From NCBI RefSeq assembly GCF_019599465.1, contig NZ_RKLR01000004.1:62001-126000 (forward strand): DNA of 64,000 bases, written 5' to 3'. Position numbers and translations under genes: made by a program. The DNA is from Haloarcula rubra. Lineage in GTDB: Archaea; Halobacteriota; Halobacteria; Halobacteriales; Haloarculaceae. This document shows positions 32,627-41,546 of the stretch, in pieces. Every line of letters starts with the position of its first letter. Within the stretch, counting starts at the first letter, position 1. The notes under the pieces were generated by a model. That model did not search any database and was not told where the DNA came from. It worked only from the letters and a program-made list of their open reading frames with translations.

Positions 32627-34218
32627 CGGCGTTACAGAGCGGCATCGTCCTGCAGGGCGGTCTGCGGACGGACGACCCGATAGTGCTCGGTGCACAGTTG
32701 CTCGGCATCGGCATCGCCGCCGCCGCGGCCGCCGGGTCGGTGGCGATGGCGTACCGCTGGTACGTCCGCGAACGCGTCCCGACGGGGCTGGGCGTCCTCT
32801 TCGGTCTGAGCGCCGTCGCCCTGTACCTCGGGACGACGGGTGCGCTCGGCGACGTCATCCTCGGGCAGGAGCAGGTGCTGCAGTCGAGTAGCGTCCTCCC
32901 GAACCTCGCCGCCTTCGCCGTCGGCGGGGCCGCCGCACTGACCGGGACGAAGGTCGGCGATAGGCTCGGGACCGACCTCTTCGCCGCGACCGGCGGCCGA
33001 AACGTCGACGCGGACGTGAGCGAAATCGTCCAGACGGTCGGGCGGGTCACGTCGGTCACGCTCCCCGCAGAGATAGACGACATCGTCGGCTACGACCCGA
33101 TGCCCGACGCGACCAAAGAGCAACTCGCCGAGCGGCGGTTCCTCTTCCCCCGACGGCTGACGAAGGGTGAACTCCGGGACCGCCTCGTCACGCGGCTCAA
33201 GACCGACTACGGCGTCGGTCACGTCGACGTCGAGTTCGACGACGGCGAGGTGTCGTATCTCGCCGTCGGGTCCCGTGCGGCCGGTATCGGTCCGACGCTG
33301 CCGCCGTCGACCAACGCCGTCGCGATTCGGGCCGACCCCGCACACGCCGCGAGTTCCGGCGACCTCGTGCAGGTGTGGGAGCGAGAGCCGCTGAAGCGGG
33401 TTCTCACCGGCGAACTCCGGGGCATCGCCGACGAGGTGGTGACCGTCGCCATCGACGCGGCGGACACCCCGAAACTCGACCCGACGGCGACGTACAAACT
33501 GGTCACGCTCCCGGTGCAGGACCGGCCCGATCGGGAGTTCGCCTCGCTGTTGCGGGCCGCCGACGAGACGATGGACACCGTCACCGTCGAGGCGGGCAGC
33601 GACCTCGTCGGGACCACCGTCGGGAGTCTGGGCGTGACCGTCGCGGCTATCACCCGCGACGACGCGGCCCCGGAGACGATTCCCTCCCGCGAGCGCGTCC
33701 TCGCGGCGGGTGACGTGATTTACGCCATCGCCACGCCCGACGCCCTGCGCCGTATCGAGACGGCCGGGACGGGGACGGGCGAGGACGCGTCGTCGGGTGG
33801 CGAGACACCACAGCGACCCGCCGCCGAGGACGGGCAGGCAGGGGCGTCCGTCGAGGGCGGGACCGACGCGACTCCCGTCGAGGACGGCCCGTCGGGCACC
33901 ACCGAACCGGCGGCCGACACCGACGAGAGCGAGCGTGGTCCCGACTCGCTCGAGGCCGACGACCGGAACGCGGCCGGGGGCCCGACGGACGACGACGCGG
34001 CCGAGGAGCGAGCGACCGACGCCCCGACGGACGCCCCGGCGGACGACACCATCCCGGTGTGGGACCCCGAGGAACACGTCGACGTGACCGAGGCTACCGA
34101 CGAGGGCGACGCGACCGACGGTGCCGACGCTGACCCCGACGCCGCGACCGACGACGAGGCCACCGCCGACGAGTCGACCGACGAGGACGGGGGCGGTCCC
34201 GACCGCGGCGGGGCGTGA
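32623..34218 (+). CDS. Membrane protein with TrkA_C (RCK_C) domain and long acidic tail, paralogue 2
   Basis: 531 residues with the same plan as the upstream gene: three membrane helices (about 22-42, 52-75, 88-108), a middle domain with LTKGELRDRLVTRLKTDYGVGHVDVEF matching LEAELETRLKTEFDLGDVAV in paralogue 1, and a TrkA_C-type domain (about 320-385) with AGSDLVGTTVGSLGVTVAAITRD and RVLAAGDVIYAIATPDALRRIE. Residues about 390-531 are a Thr/Glu/Asp-rich, probably disordered tail containing a DTIPVWDPEEHVDV segment that could bind a partner. Translation is coupled to paralogue 1 by an ATGA overlap. Confidence 0.83.
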   Translation: MTALQSGIVLQGGLRTDDPIVLGAQLLGIGIAAAAAAGSVAMAYRWYVRERVPTGLGVLFGLSAVALYLGTTGALGDVILGQEQVLQSSSVLPNLAAFAVGGAAALTGTKVGDRLGTDLFAATGGRNVDADVSEIVQTVGRVTSVTLPAEIDDIVGYDPMPDATKEQLAERRFLFPRRLTKGELRDRLVTRLKTDYGVGHVDVEFDDGEVSYLAVGSRAAGIGPTLPPSTNAVAIRADPAHAASSGDLVQVWEREPLKRVLTGELRGIADEVVTVAIDAADTPKLDPTATYKLVTLPVQDRPDREFASLLRAADETMDTVTVEAGSDLVGTTVGSLGVTVAAITRDDAAPETIPSRERVLAAGDVIYAIATPDALRRIETAGTGTGEDASSGGETPQRPAAEDGQAGASVEGGTDATPVEDGPSGTTEPAADTDESERGPDSLEADDRNAAGGPTDDDAAEERATDAPTDAPADDTIPVWDPEEHVDVTEATDEGDATDGADADPDAATDDEATADESTDEDGGGPDRGGA

Positions 34219-34260
34219 GCGGTCGCAACCCTCTTTGGCACGGCCGGCCCCCGTTCGAGT

Positions 34261-34536
34261 ATGGAGTGGAAACTGTTCGCGCACCTCAGGACCGCCGCCG
34301 ACGGCGGGACCGTCAGCGTCGACGTCCCGGACGGAGCGACGGTCGAGACGGCACTCGACGAGTTGCTGGCCGAGCGACCGGCGCTGGCCGACGAGGTGCT
34401 CGAAGACGGCGAACTGGCCGACCACGTCCGGCTCCTCGTCGACGGCGAGGACCCGTTCGCGAACGGTGACGGCCTCGCGACGACGGTGGACTCGGAGACC
34501 GAACTGGCGCTGTTCCCGCCTGTCAGCGGCGGCTAA
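34261..34536 (+). CDS. samp1: Ubiquitin-like small archaeal modifier protein SAMP1 (MoaD-like)
   Basis: 91-residue beta-grasp protein. MEWKLFAHLRTAADGGTVSV and the end ELALFPPVSGG match the Haloferax SAMP1 pattern as I recall it (MEWKLFADL... ELALFPPVSGG). The terminal diglycine is adenylated by the E1-like UbaA and then joined to Lys of target proteins, or thiocarboxylated for molybdopterin synthesis. No uncut precursor tail is present: the protein ends exactly at GG. It stands 42 bases after the TrkA_C gene and shares stop-codon bases with the convergent histidine kinase (CTAA). Confidence 0.93.
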   Translation: MEWKLFAHLRTAADGGTVSVDVPDGATVETALDELLAERPALADEVLEDGELADHVRLLVDGEDPFANGDGLATTVDSETELALFPPVSGG

Positions 34537-36221
34537 CCGGACGGGTCGCCGACGCGCCCCTCGCTCTCCGCGCGGCCGTCGAGGGTTCCGACGTTCGAGA
34601 CGACGATGCGAACGCCGTCGTCGTAGTCGGTCTCTAACGTGACCGTCCAGCCGTGCGTCTCGGCGAGCATCCGGAGGTTCGGGAGGGTCATCCCGGCCTC
34701 GGCGTCGGGGACGGCGGTACCGTACGCGAAGAACGAGTCGGGGTCTTGCTCGCCGACCGGGTCGCCGTCGTCGGTTATCGTGAAGCCGTCGTCGGTCACC
34801 CGGACCGTCACCGTCGAGGCGCCGTTGTGGGCCGCGAACGAGAACCCGTTCGCGAAGACGTCCTGCACCCGCTCGGGGTCGGCAGTCACCTCTGCGCCGC
34901 CGTCCATCGTGAGCGTCATCCCGTCCGTGTCCGTCCTGTCCCACGCGGCCCTGACGACGCCGCCGAGGTCGAACGTCGTCCGGTCGTCGACGGTCTGGCC
35001 GTACCTCGCCAGCGTCGCGAGGTCGTCGACGATGTCCGACATCCGCTCGGCCGTCTCCGAGGCGGTGCTCAGCGAGTTACGGGCCGTCGACACCTCGCCG
35101 TCTTCGAGCGCGTCGCCCGCGATGTCGACTCTGGCGCTGACTATCTGCAAGGTGTTGAGCAGTTCGTGGCGGATGGCGGCGGCGAACCCCTCCAGTTGCT
35201 CGTTCTGGCGCTCCAGTTCGCGGCGCTGTCGCTCCACGCGCGTCACGTCGGTGAACACGACCACTCGCCCGATGTCGACCTGTCCGAGCGTGAACGACGT
35301 GTCGCTGACGAGGAAGTACGCCGTCTCGCCGTCGTCGGTCAGTTCCAGAATCCCGTCCGCGGAGTCGAGCGCGGCGGCGACGTCCGGGAGCGTCGCGTCG
35401 AGTGGGTCGCCGACCGCCGTCGAGAGCGCCGGAAACAGCCGACGCGCGCGGCCGTTGAACTCCCGAATCCGGTCGCTGTCGTCGAGGTACACGACCGGGT
35501 CGTCGACACCGTCGGTCAACTGGACGGCGAGGAACTCGGTCTCGAAGACGTAGAGGACGCCGACGGCGAACACCGCGACACCGAGCGGTTCGTAGTTGAT
35601 GTCGAGCAGTCGGTCGCTGGCGAAGCCGACGACGTCGAACAGCACCGGGAGACCCGTGACGCCCACGAGGGCCGCGAGCGGTCGCGTGTCGTAGTCGGCT
35701 TCGAGGAACAGTTCGTACAGCATGAAGAAGCCGACGGCGACGAGCGCGTACGACAGCCCCGAGACGACCCAGTGGAGCGTCTCGTGCACGATGGTCAGGT
35801 GGGGGAACGGCGTGGCCACGAACGCCGTCTCGAAGTACCACCCGTGGATCGGGTTGGTCAGCTTCACCGTGACGATGGCGAGGTAGACGGCGACGGCCAG
35901 TCGGCGGTAGGTCCCGTTCCGGTGGAACGACCGCCCGGTGTACGCCGAACAGAAGTACAGCCACGCGCCGACGGTGGCGAGGCCGACGACGAGGCTGAGG
36001 ACGTACGCGCCGTACTTCAGTTCGGTCGAGGGGAGCACGAGGAAGGCCAACTCCAGTGCGGCCCACCCGCCGCTGGCCACCACCAGTGCGACGAGGCCGC
36101 GCCGGGTGTCCGGGTCCGCGACCGCTCTGGCCCGCGACAGCGCCACGACACAGGCGAGCGTGGCGAGTCCGTAGGCGGCGACGTAGGCGAGAAAGGCTGG
36201 CGAGACGTCGGCGAGTTGCAT
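34533..36221 (-). CDS. Histidine kinase with 7TM sensor and PAS domain
   Basis: 562 residues. Residues 1-235 form a seven-helix membrane module of the haloarchaeal 7TM-kinase type (YFCSAYTGRSFHRNGTYRRL, quoted in part as YFCSAYTGRSFH; LTNPIHGWYF). A PAS domain follows (about 240-330, DPVVYLDDSDRIREFNGRARRLFP), then a HisKA helix with the phospho-acceptor His352 in AAAIRHELLNTLQIV, and an HATPase domain (about 440-545). The ATPase motifs are partly degenerate: FANGFSFAAHNGA for the N-box and TDDGDPVGE for the G1 box. No response regulator is adjacent. It presumably signals an unknown extracellular or membrane cue. Confidence 0.88.
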   Translation of the reverse strand: MQLADVSPAFLAYVAAYGLATLACVVALSRARAVADPDTRRGLVALVVASGGWAALELAFLVLPSTELKYGAYVLSLVVGLATVGAWLYFCSAYTGRSFHRNGTYRRLAVAVYLAIVTVKLTNPIHGWYFETAFVATPFPHLTIVHETLHWVVSGLSYALVAVGFFMLYELFLEADYDTRPLAALVGVTGLPVLFDVVGFASDRLLDINYEPLGVAVFAVGVLYVFETEFLAVQLTDGVDDPVVYLDDSDRIREFNGRARRLFPALSTAVGDPLDATLPDVAAALDSADGILELTDDGETAYFLVSDTSFTLGQVDIGRVVVFTDVTRVERQRRELERQNEQLEGFAAAIRHELLNTLQIVSARVDIAGDALEDGEVSTARNSLSTASETAERMSDIVDDLATLARYGQTVDDRTTFDLGGVVRAAWDRTDTDGMTLTMDGGAEVTADPERVQDVFANGFSFAAHNGASTVTVRVTDDGFTITDDGDPVGEQDPDSFFAYGTAVPDAEAGMTLPNLRMLAETHGWTVTLETDYDDGVRIVVSNVGTLDGRAESEGRVGDPSG

Positions 36222-36290
36222 CTATGACGACACGTATCGGCTGTCTAACTTGAGTGCTGGGGCGAGATTATCCGTGCTGATAACTCCGCG

Positions 36291-37190
36291 TCACGTCAGG
36301 TCGGCCGACAGCACGAAGTCCGGCCAGTCCGCGAGGTCGGCCCGGACGAAGGCGGCCTCGGCGACGTGCCGCGGCGTCTCCGGAATCAGCACCCGCGTCC
36401 CGTCGACCCCCAACTCGGCGGCGTCGGCCCGAATCGCGTCGAACAGGGCCGCGGCGGCGTCGGCGTCGGCCCACGTGCCGAGGGCGTACTCCGCCAGCGT
36501 CTCGTCGGCGGTGGGGTCGACCGTCTCTCGCACCCGGGCGGCCATCCCGCGCGTCCCACCGTCCTTGACCGCGAAGACGGCCTGTTCCTCGGCCAGCGTG
36601 TGCAGGCGCTCGCGGGTCACCTCCGAGAGGGCCCACGTCTGGTCGGGGTCCAGTGCGAGACCGGAGAGCGACGTTCGCCCCTCGCTGCCGGTCCAGTAAC
36701 TCCACGCCGCGGCGGGGTCGTTCTCGACGGCGGGGCCGTCTGGGTCCGGCGGCACGTCGCGTGGCTCCGGGTGGGCCCACCGGAACGCCGTCTCCGGTTC
36801 GAACCCCGTGGCGACGGACTGCCCGAGGCCGGCGTCGTTCCACGAGAACACCATGTTCCGCCCGACCGTCGCCCCCCGGTCGCTGGCCCACTCGAAGAGG
36901 CGGCCGACCATCTGCTTGCCCAACCCCTCGCCGCGGTGGTCCGGGTCGACGCGGATGCCCTGTAACCACGCCTCGTGGTCGGTGAGCATGACGGCCTGAC
37001 AGAGGCCGGCGGCGGTGCCGTCGACGTCGGCGACGACGGTGTGCTGTGTCGGGCCGTCGCTCTCGACCCACTGCTCGAACACCTCGGGAACGTAGTCGAC
37101 GGTGTCGGCCCGGTCGGCCCACACCTCCTCGGCGAAGGCGACGACGTCGTCGTAGTCGTCGGCCCGCGCCTGCCGGACGGTCGGTGCCAT
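36291..37190 (-). CDS. GNAT-family N-acetyltransferase
   Basis: 299 residues. The N-terminal GNAT domain (about 5-145) has the acetyl-CoA loop IRVDPDHRGEGLGKQMVGRLFEWA, preceded by the beta strand GLCQAVMLTDHEAWLQG and followed by VFSWNDAGLGQSVATGFEPETAFRW. The C-terminal half (150-299) may be a second, degenerate acetyltransferase-like fold (ALFDAIRADAAELGVDGTRVLIPETPRH). Substrate unknown. It lies between the histidine kinase and the PQQ-propeller gene on the same strand. Confidence 0.88.
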   Translation of the reverse strand: MAPTVRQARADDYDDVVAFAEEVWADRADTVDYVPEVFEQWVESDGPTQHTVVADVDGTAAGLCQAVMLTDHEAWLQGIRVDPDHRGEGLGKQMVGRLFEWASDRGATVGRNMVFSWNDAGLGQSVATGFEPETAFRWAHPEPRDVPPDPDGPAVENDPAAAWSYWTGSEGRTSLSGLALDPDQTWALSEVTRERLHTLAEEQAVFAVKDGGTRGMAARVRETVDPTADETLAEYALGTWADADAAAALFDAIRADAAELGVDGTRVLIPETPRHVAEAAFVRADLADWPDFVLSADLT

Positions 37191-37229
37191 GACTCGTCAC
37201 TCGGCCGGCGGCAGGAAAAAGCTACGCCG

Positions 37230-38891
37230 TCAGGCAGTCGAGAGGTCGATGGCCTTCGTCGCAATCTCGCCGCTGTCGTCGGTGACTTTCACCTCGACGA
37301 GGAGCGTCCCACAGAAATCCAGCGAGAGCGTGATGCTCTCACCGGACCGTTCGTACTCGCCGTCGCCACCGACGTCCCACTCGATAGCGGAGACGTTCCC
37401 GTCGGGGTCGGTGGCGTTGGCCGTCAGCCTGACAGTCGTCCCTCCGGCGAGGTCCTGCTCTTCGGCGTTCGGTGGGTCCGTCGAGAGAGTGAACTCGGGC
37501 GGGTAGCTGACGGTCCGGTCGGCTGCGAACTGGTTCCACGGCGGCACCGCTTCCTCCGTCGACCGGAGCGCGTACAGCCCGCCGTCGTCCGAGTAGCGCT
37601 CGGCCTCGCCGACGGCGAGATAGAGGGTCCCGTCGGCCGGCACCGTCTCGACGCTGTCCAGTCCGCCGAACTGTGCCGCGTGCTGGGCGAACTGCCACTC
37701 CTGCTCTCCGGTTACGGCGTCGAGAGCGTACACGCCCTCCTGACGCGAGGGAGTCGACGAGGCGGTCCACTGTTCGGCGGGGACGTAGACCGTGCCGTCG
37801 GCGACGGTCGGTGCGTACATCCTCGCGTCCCCGCGTTCGAAGCGCCACTCGGTCGTCCCGGTGGCCGCGTCGAGCGCGTGGACTGTGCCGACGGCGGCGT
37901 CGATGGTTCCGACGTAGACCGTCCCGTTCTCGACGGCCGGCGCAGACGCCGAGTCTGCCGGCACGCCCTCCGCGACCGACGCCAACTCGACGTTCCAGTC
38001 GACCGTCCCGTCGTCGGCGTCTATCGCCGAGACGACGTTCCTCCCGTCGGAGACGTAGACGGTGCCGTCTTCGACTGCCACGCCGCCGGGGTCGACGTAC
38101 GCCTCGGTGTTCGCGACCGGCGACTGCCACTCGACTCGCCCGGTCGTGACGTTTCGACCGGTGACGGTCGTCCCGGTGTCGTTGACCCAGACGGTGACGA
38201 GCGTGTCCTCGCTGGCGGCCACGGCTTCGACACTCACGGCGGACCGACTCCAGAGCGTCTCACCCGTGGTGGCGTTCAGGGCGACTAACGTTCCCTCTCT
38301 CTGGACGTAGACGCGGCCGTCCCCGACGACGTGGGTCTTCACCTCGTCGAACTCGCTGTCGTTGCGCGCCCAGAGCACCTCGCCCGTCGTCGCGTCGAGG
38401 GCGAAGACGCCACCTCGCGCAGTCGGTTCGGTGCCCGGCGTCCCGAGTCCCCCGTCGTAGGGGCCACGACCCGAGACGTAGACGCGACCGTCTTCGACCG
38501 TCGGCGTCTGGCGAATCTTCGGGAGATTGCTCTGATTCCACCTGACTGCACCGGTCGACGTGTCGTAGGCGACGACCCGTCCGCGACTCACGTAGCTCAG
38601 CGAACTCCCGGTGTGGTCGTAGCCGACGAACGCCGTCCCGTCGACGACCGCCGGAGCGGTCGGTTCGCCGGGACCGTCGTCACCCGCGGGGAACTCCCGG
38701 GCGACAGTCGCGTTCGGCCCCTCTGGGGCGTCCGCGCCGTTGGCACCGGTCCGGGCCGAATCCCCACGTGGCGCTGGCCAGTCGTCAGCCGAATCCGCGG
38801 TGGAGAGCGTCGGCCCGGCGACGGCGACGGGCAGGAGCGACGTGGTGAGCAGGACTGTCACGACAGCGAGAAGGGCGGTTCGGTGGCGCAT
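37230..38891 (-). CDS. Secreted PQQ-like beta-propeller protein with Ig-like C-terminus
   Basis: 553 residues from the ATG at 38891 (MRHRTALLAVVTVLLTTSLLPVAVAG, a Sec-type signal, quoted here as MRHRTALLAVV and ending VAVAG). Repeated blades have the pattern (V/A)DGTVYV...(A/L)DA.TG...W, for example VEDGRVYVSGRG, VGDGRVYVQREG, VENGTVYVGTID, VADGTVYVPAEQ; at least seven are visible over residues 60-440. A PKD/Ig-like domain follows (about 460-553, RLTANATDPDGNVSAIEWDVGGDGEY). Several N-glycosylation sequons (NAT, NQS, NVT) support export. Likely a surface scaffold and not a quinoprotein dehydrogenase, since no catalytic residues are apparent. Confidence 0.87.
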   Translation of the reverse strand: MRHRTALLAVVTVLLTTSLLPVAVAGPTLSTADSADDWPAPRGDSARTGANGADAPEGPNATVAREFPAGDDGPGEPTAPAVVDGTAFVGYDHTGSSLSYVSRGRVVAYDTSTGAVRWNQSNLPKIRQTPTVEDGRVYVSGRGPYDGGLGTPGTEPTARGGVFALDATTGEVLWARNDSEFDEVKTHVVGDGRVYVQREGTLVALNATTGETLWSRSAVSVEAVAASEDTLVTVWVNDTGTTVTGRNVTTGRVEWQSPVANTEAYVDPGGVAVEDGTVYVSDGRNVVSAIDADDGTVDWNVELASVAEGVPADSASAPAVENGTVYVGTIDAAVGTVHALDAATGTTEWRFERGDARMYAPTVADGTVYVPAEQWTASSTPSRQEGVYALDAVTGEQEWQFAQHAAQFGGLDSVETVPADGTLYLAVGEAERYSDDGGLYALRSTEEAVPPWNQFAADRTVSYPPEFTLSTDPPNAEEQDLAGGTTVRLTANATDPDGNVSAIEWDVGGDGEYERSGESITLSLDFCGTLLVEVKVTDDSGEIATKAIDLSTA

Positions 38892-38989
38892 GGGACCGCT
38901 GTCGACCTGCTCCACCGTTACTACCCAGTTGCTAGGTCCGCTAATGTCGAATTAAGTCCTGACCGTGGCAGGTTACACACGAGAGACGG

Positions 38990-40237
38990 TCACAGCCACG
39001 GCGTCGACCGGTCCTGAATCTCGCCGGCGAGTGATTCTCGCATCGTGTCTTCGACGTCGCTGCTGTTCTCGAGTGCCCACATCAGTTTGACCTTCGCCGT
39101 CCCCGGCAGCACGTCCTCGCCCTCGACGACGCCGGCGTCCAGCAGGTCCCGGCCGGTGTCGTAGACGCGGTCACACACCCGCCCTTCGAGACACTGACTG
39201 GTCATGACGACCGGGATATCGAGGTCCTCGATGACGGAAATCCACTCGGTGTTGACGTGGCCGAGACCGGTCCCCTCCAGCACGAGGCCCTCGCTCCCTT
39301 CGGCGGCGGTTTCGAGCAGGTCGGTGCTCATCCCGGGCGTGAACTTCAGGAGTTCCACGTCGGTCGCGAGGTCGTCGTAGAGCGCGAGGTCCGTCTCGCC
39401 TCGCCGGGCGTACTCCCGACGGAACGTGACCGCGTTGTCGCCGTCGGTGTCGTAGTCGACGTCCCCGAGCGGTCTCGCGCCGACCGTCTCGAAGGCGTCG
39501 CGACGGGACGTGTGGTTCTTCCGCACCCGCGTCCCGCGGTGGAGCGCACAGCGGTCGTCGGACTCGTCGGCGTGCATACAGACGAGTACCTCCGCACAGT
39601 CGCTCTTGGCGGCCTCGACGGCACAGACGGCGTTCATCACGTTGTCCGAGGACGGGCGGTCCGCGGAGCGCTGACTGCCCGTGAAGACGATGGGCACCGG
39701 CGTATCGAGCATGAAGGCCAGCGCAGCGGCCGTGAACTGCATGGTGTCGGTGCCGTGCATGACGACGACGCCGTCGGCGCCGGCCTCGATTTCGTCTCTC
39801 ACGGCGCGTGCGAGGTCCTGCCACACCTCGGGGGTCATGTTCTCCGAGAGGATGTTGGCGACCACGCGGCCCCGGTAGTTGGCCATCCCCGCGAGGTCCG
39901 GCACCGCCCGGAGGACGTCCTCGGCGTCGAACTGGGCCGTCACCGCGCCGGTGCGGTAGTCGACGGTCGACGCGATGGTCCCCCCGGTGGAGATGAGCGA
40001 CACCGTCGGGAGGTCCTCGTCGAACTCGATTTCGGAACTCCCGTCCTCGTCCTGTGCGCTCTCGACGTCGTAGACGTCGGATTCGAGGACTTCGACGGTC
40101 GCCTCGTCCCGGTCGATGCCGACGTTGTACCCGCCGTCCAACTTGACGACGAGGTGGTCGGGCGTACTGGAGGGGAGCAAGACGCCCTCGTAGCTCTGGT
40201 CCGCGCTGTCGACGCGAACACGGTCGCCTGCGTTCAT
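38990..40237 (-). CDS. gatD: Glutamyl-tRNA(Gln) amidotransferase subunit D
   Basis: Glutaminase-like subunit of the archaeal GatDE complex, which releases ammonia from Gln or Asn for converting Glu-tRNA(Gln) to Gln-tRNA(Gln). 415 residues. An N-terminal beta-barrel domain (MNAGDRVRVDSADQSYEGVLLPSS, quoted in part as GDRVRVDSADQSYEGVLLP) precedes the asparaginase-like domain with SLISTGGTIASTVD (about 80), VVVMHGTDTMQFTAAAL and the catalytic-Lys region KSDCAEVLVCMH. EGTGLGHVN and TSQCLEGRVCDRVYDTGR follow. Its partner gatE is not in the window. It is divergent from a small membrane-protein gene. Confidence 0.95.
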   Translation of the reverse strand: MNAGDRVRVDSADQSYEGVLLPSSTPDHLVVKLDGGYNVGIDRDEATVEVLESDVYDVESAQDEDGSSEIEFDEDLPTVSLISTGGTIASTVDYRTGAVTAQFDAEDVLRAVPDLAGMANYRGRVVANILSENMTPEVWQDLARAVRDEIEAGADGVVVMHGTDTMQFTAAALAFMLDTPVPIVFTGSQRSADRPSSDNVMNAVCAVEAAKSDCAEVLVCMHADESDDRCALHRGTRVRKNHTSRRDAFETVGARPLGDVDYDTDGDNAVTFRREYARRGETDLALYDDLATDVELLKFTPGMSTDLLETAAEGSEGLVLEGTGLGHVNTEWISVIEDLDIPVVMTSQCLEGRVCDRVYDTGRDLLDAGVVEGEDVLPGTAKVKLMWALENSSDVEDTMRESLAGEIQDRSTPWL

Positions 40238-40363
40238 GCGCGTGGGTTCCTGCCGGCGTGACTTGAACCCATTTGTTTCGGCGCTCTCTCCGGGCGGTGG
40301 GGGACGACCAGTGCCGCCGGCACCTCCACAAAGGCCATAGGTCCAGCGAACCGAACGGGACGT

Positions 40364-40858
40364 ATGTCCGAGCGAACGGCGGAGCGGACCCGCGAGACCG
40401 ACACGGAGGCCGATACCGGCGAGACGAGTCCCGGCATCGGCCGGCTCGACGGCTTCTCGACGGAGACCACCGAGTCCGAGTCGGAGAGCGGGAGCTACTT
40501 CTCGCTCCGGGCGCTCCTGTTCTCGTTCGTCGCCGTCGGCGCCGGTACCGTCGCCGGGAGCCTGATTCCGCTGGTTCCGTTCACCGCGCTACTGGGGATT
40601 CCGGCCGGTGCATTCGTCCACGGCCTCCTGGCGAGCGAGCGCCGTTACGCGGAGACGGCGCTGGCCGGTGGCCTCACTGCCGGGGCCCTCTCGGTCACCT
40701 CCTTCCTCTCGCAGTTCGTCGTCCGGGGCATCGCCGGCGGCCAACTCGGGATGGGGCGCCTGTTCGCCGTCGCGGCCGCCGTCGGCCTCGTCCTCGCACT
40801 CCTCGGCCACTACTTCGGCCGGGACCTGCGCGACGGCCTGACGCGGGACCTAGCGTAA
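40364..40858 (+). CDS. Membrane protein with disordered acidic N-terminus
   Basis: 164 residues: about 45 acidic, Ser/Thr/Glu-rich residues (ETDTEADTGETSPG), then four membrane helices (about 47-68, 68-88, 92-118, 125-150) of DUF456-like composition: GSLIPLVPFTALLGIPAGAFVHGLL. No catalytic motif. It overlaps the convergent regulator gene by nine bases at the 3' ends. Function unknown. Confidence 0.75.
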   Translation: MSERTAERTRETDTEADTGETSPGIGRLDGFSTETTESESESGSYFSLRALLFSFVAVGAGTVAGSLIPLVPFTALLGIPAGAFVHGLLASERRYAETALAGGLTAGALSVTSFLSQFVVRGIAGGQLGMGRLFAVAAAVGLVLALLGHYFGRDLRDGLTRDLA

Positions 40859-41497
40859 CTGCCACCCGTCGCGGGTCTGCTCGACGACGCCTTCGCTGGC
40901 CAGTCGTTCGAGCGCCTCTTCGACCATCTCGGGCGGTGCCTCGATGGTGTGGGCCAGTTTCCGTACCGACGCCGACCCGTGGGACAGTGCGCTGACGAGT
41001 TCCGCGTACAGGCGGCCCTCGCCGTCCTCGACGCGCTGGTCGAACTGGTCGCGGACGTCGGTGACGCGACCCTGTACCCACCGCTGGGCCAGCGAGAGTT
41101 CGTTCTCCAGTTGTTCGAGCCGTTCGAGTTCGCGGGCGAGGTCACGCAACTCGCCGTCGCCCTCGTCCTCGACGTCGATAGAGAGGTGCCGACAGGTCGA
41201 GATGTCGAGGCCCGGGTTCGCCGGATAGGCGCTCTTGGTCCCGAACTCGTAGGGGGAGACCCGAACCTCCAGACGGAGGTTCCGGGCGATAGAGAAGTAC
41301 TTCCGACGCTGGTCGTCGGTTCGCGATTCGACGAGGCCGGCGTCCTCCAGTTTCTGGAGGTGGTCGATGACCGCCTTCGGGCTGACGCCGATGTACTCGC
41401 TTATCTCGGTCACGTAGCAGGGTTTGTGTGCGAGCAAGCGGAGGATACGCCGCCGGTTGGCGTTCCCCAGCAAGTCGAGCAACTCGGCGGAGTCCAT
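40850..41497 (-). CDS. ArsR-type winged-helix transcription regulator with two DNA-binding-like ends
   Basis: 215 residues. N-terminal winged helix (about 4-75): LLDLLGNANRRRILRLLAHKPCYVTEISEYIGVSPKAVIDHLQ in pieces LLDLLGNANRRRILRLL, CYVTEISEYIGVSPKAVIDH, then KLEDAGLVESR. A middle region (76-150) with RVSPYEFGTKSAYPANPGLD and a helical coiled-coil-like stretch precedes a second small winged helix (about 168-215, SVRKLAHTIEAPPEMVEEAL, ASEGVVEQTRDGWQLR). No effector-binding cysteines are evident. Probably autonomous; targets unknown. Confidence 0.85.
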   Translation of the reverse strand: MDSAELLDLLGNANRRRILRLLAHKPCYVTEISEYIGVSPKAVIDHLQKLEDAGLVESRTDDQRRKYFSIARNLRLEVRVSPYEFGTKSAYPANPGLDISTCRHLSIDVEDEGDGELRDLARELERLEQLENELSLAQRWVQGRVTDVRDQFDQRVEDGEGRLYAELVSALSHGSASVRKLAHTIEAPPEMVEEALERLASEGVVEQTRDGWQLR

Positions 41498-41546
41498 TCA
41501 CCCGAGGGTAGCGGGTCGCAGTAGAAAAGGGTGACCCCTGTGGCCG

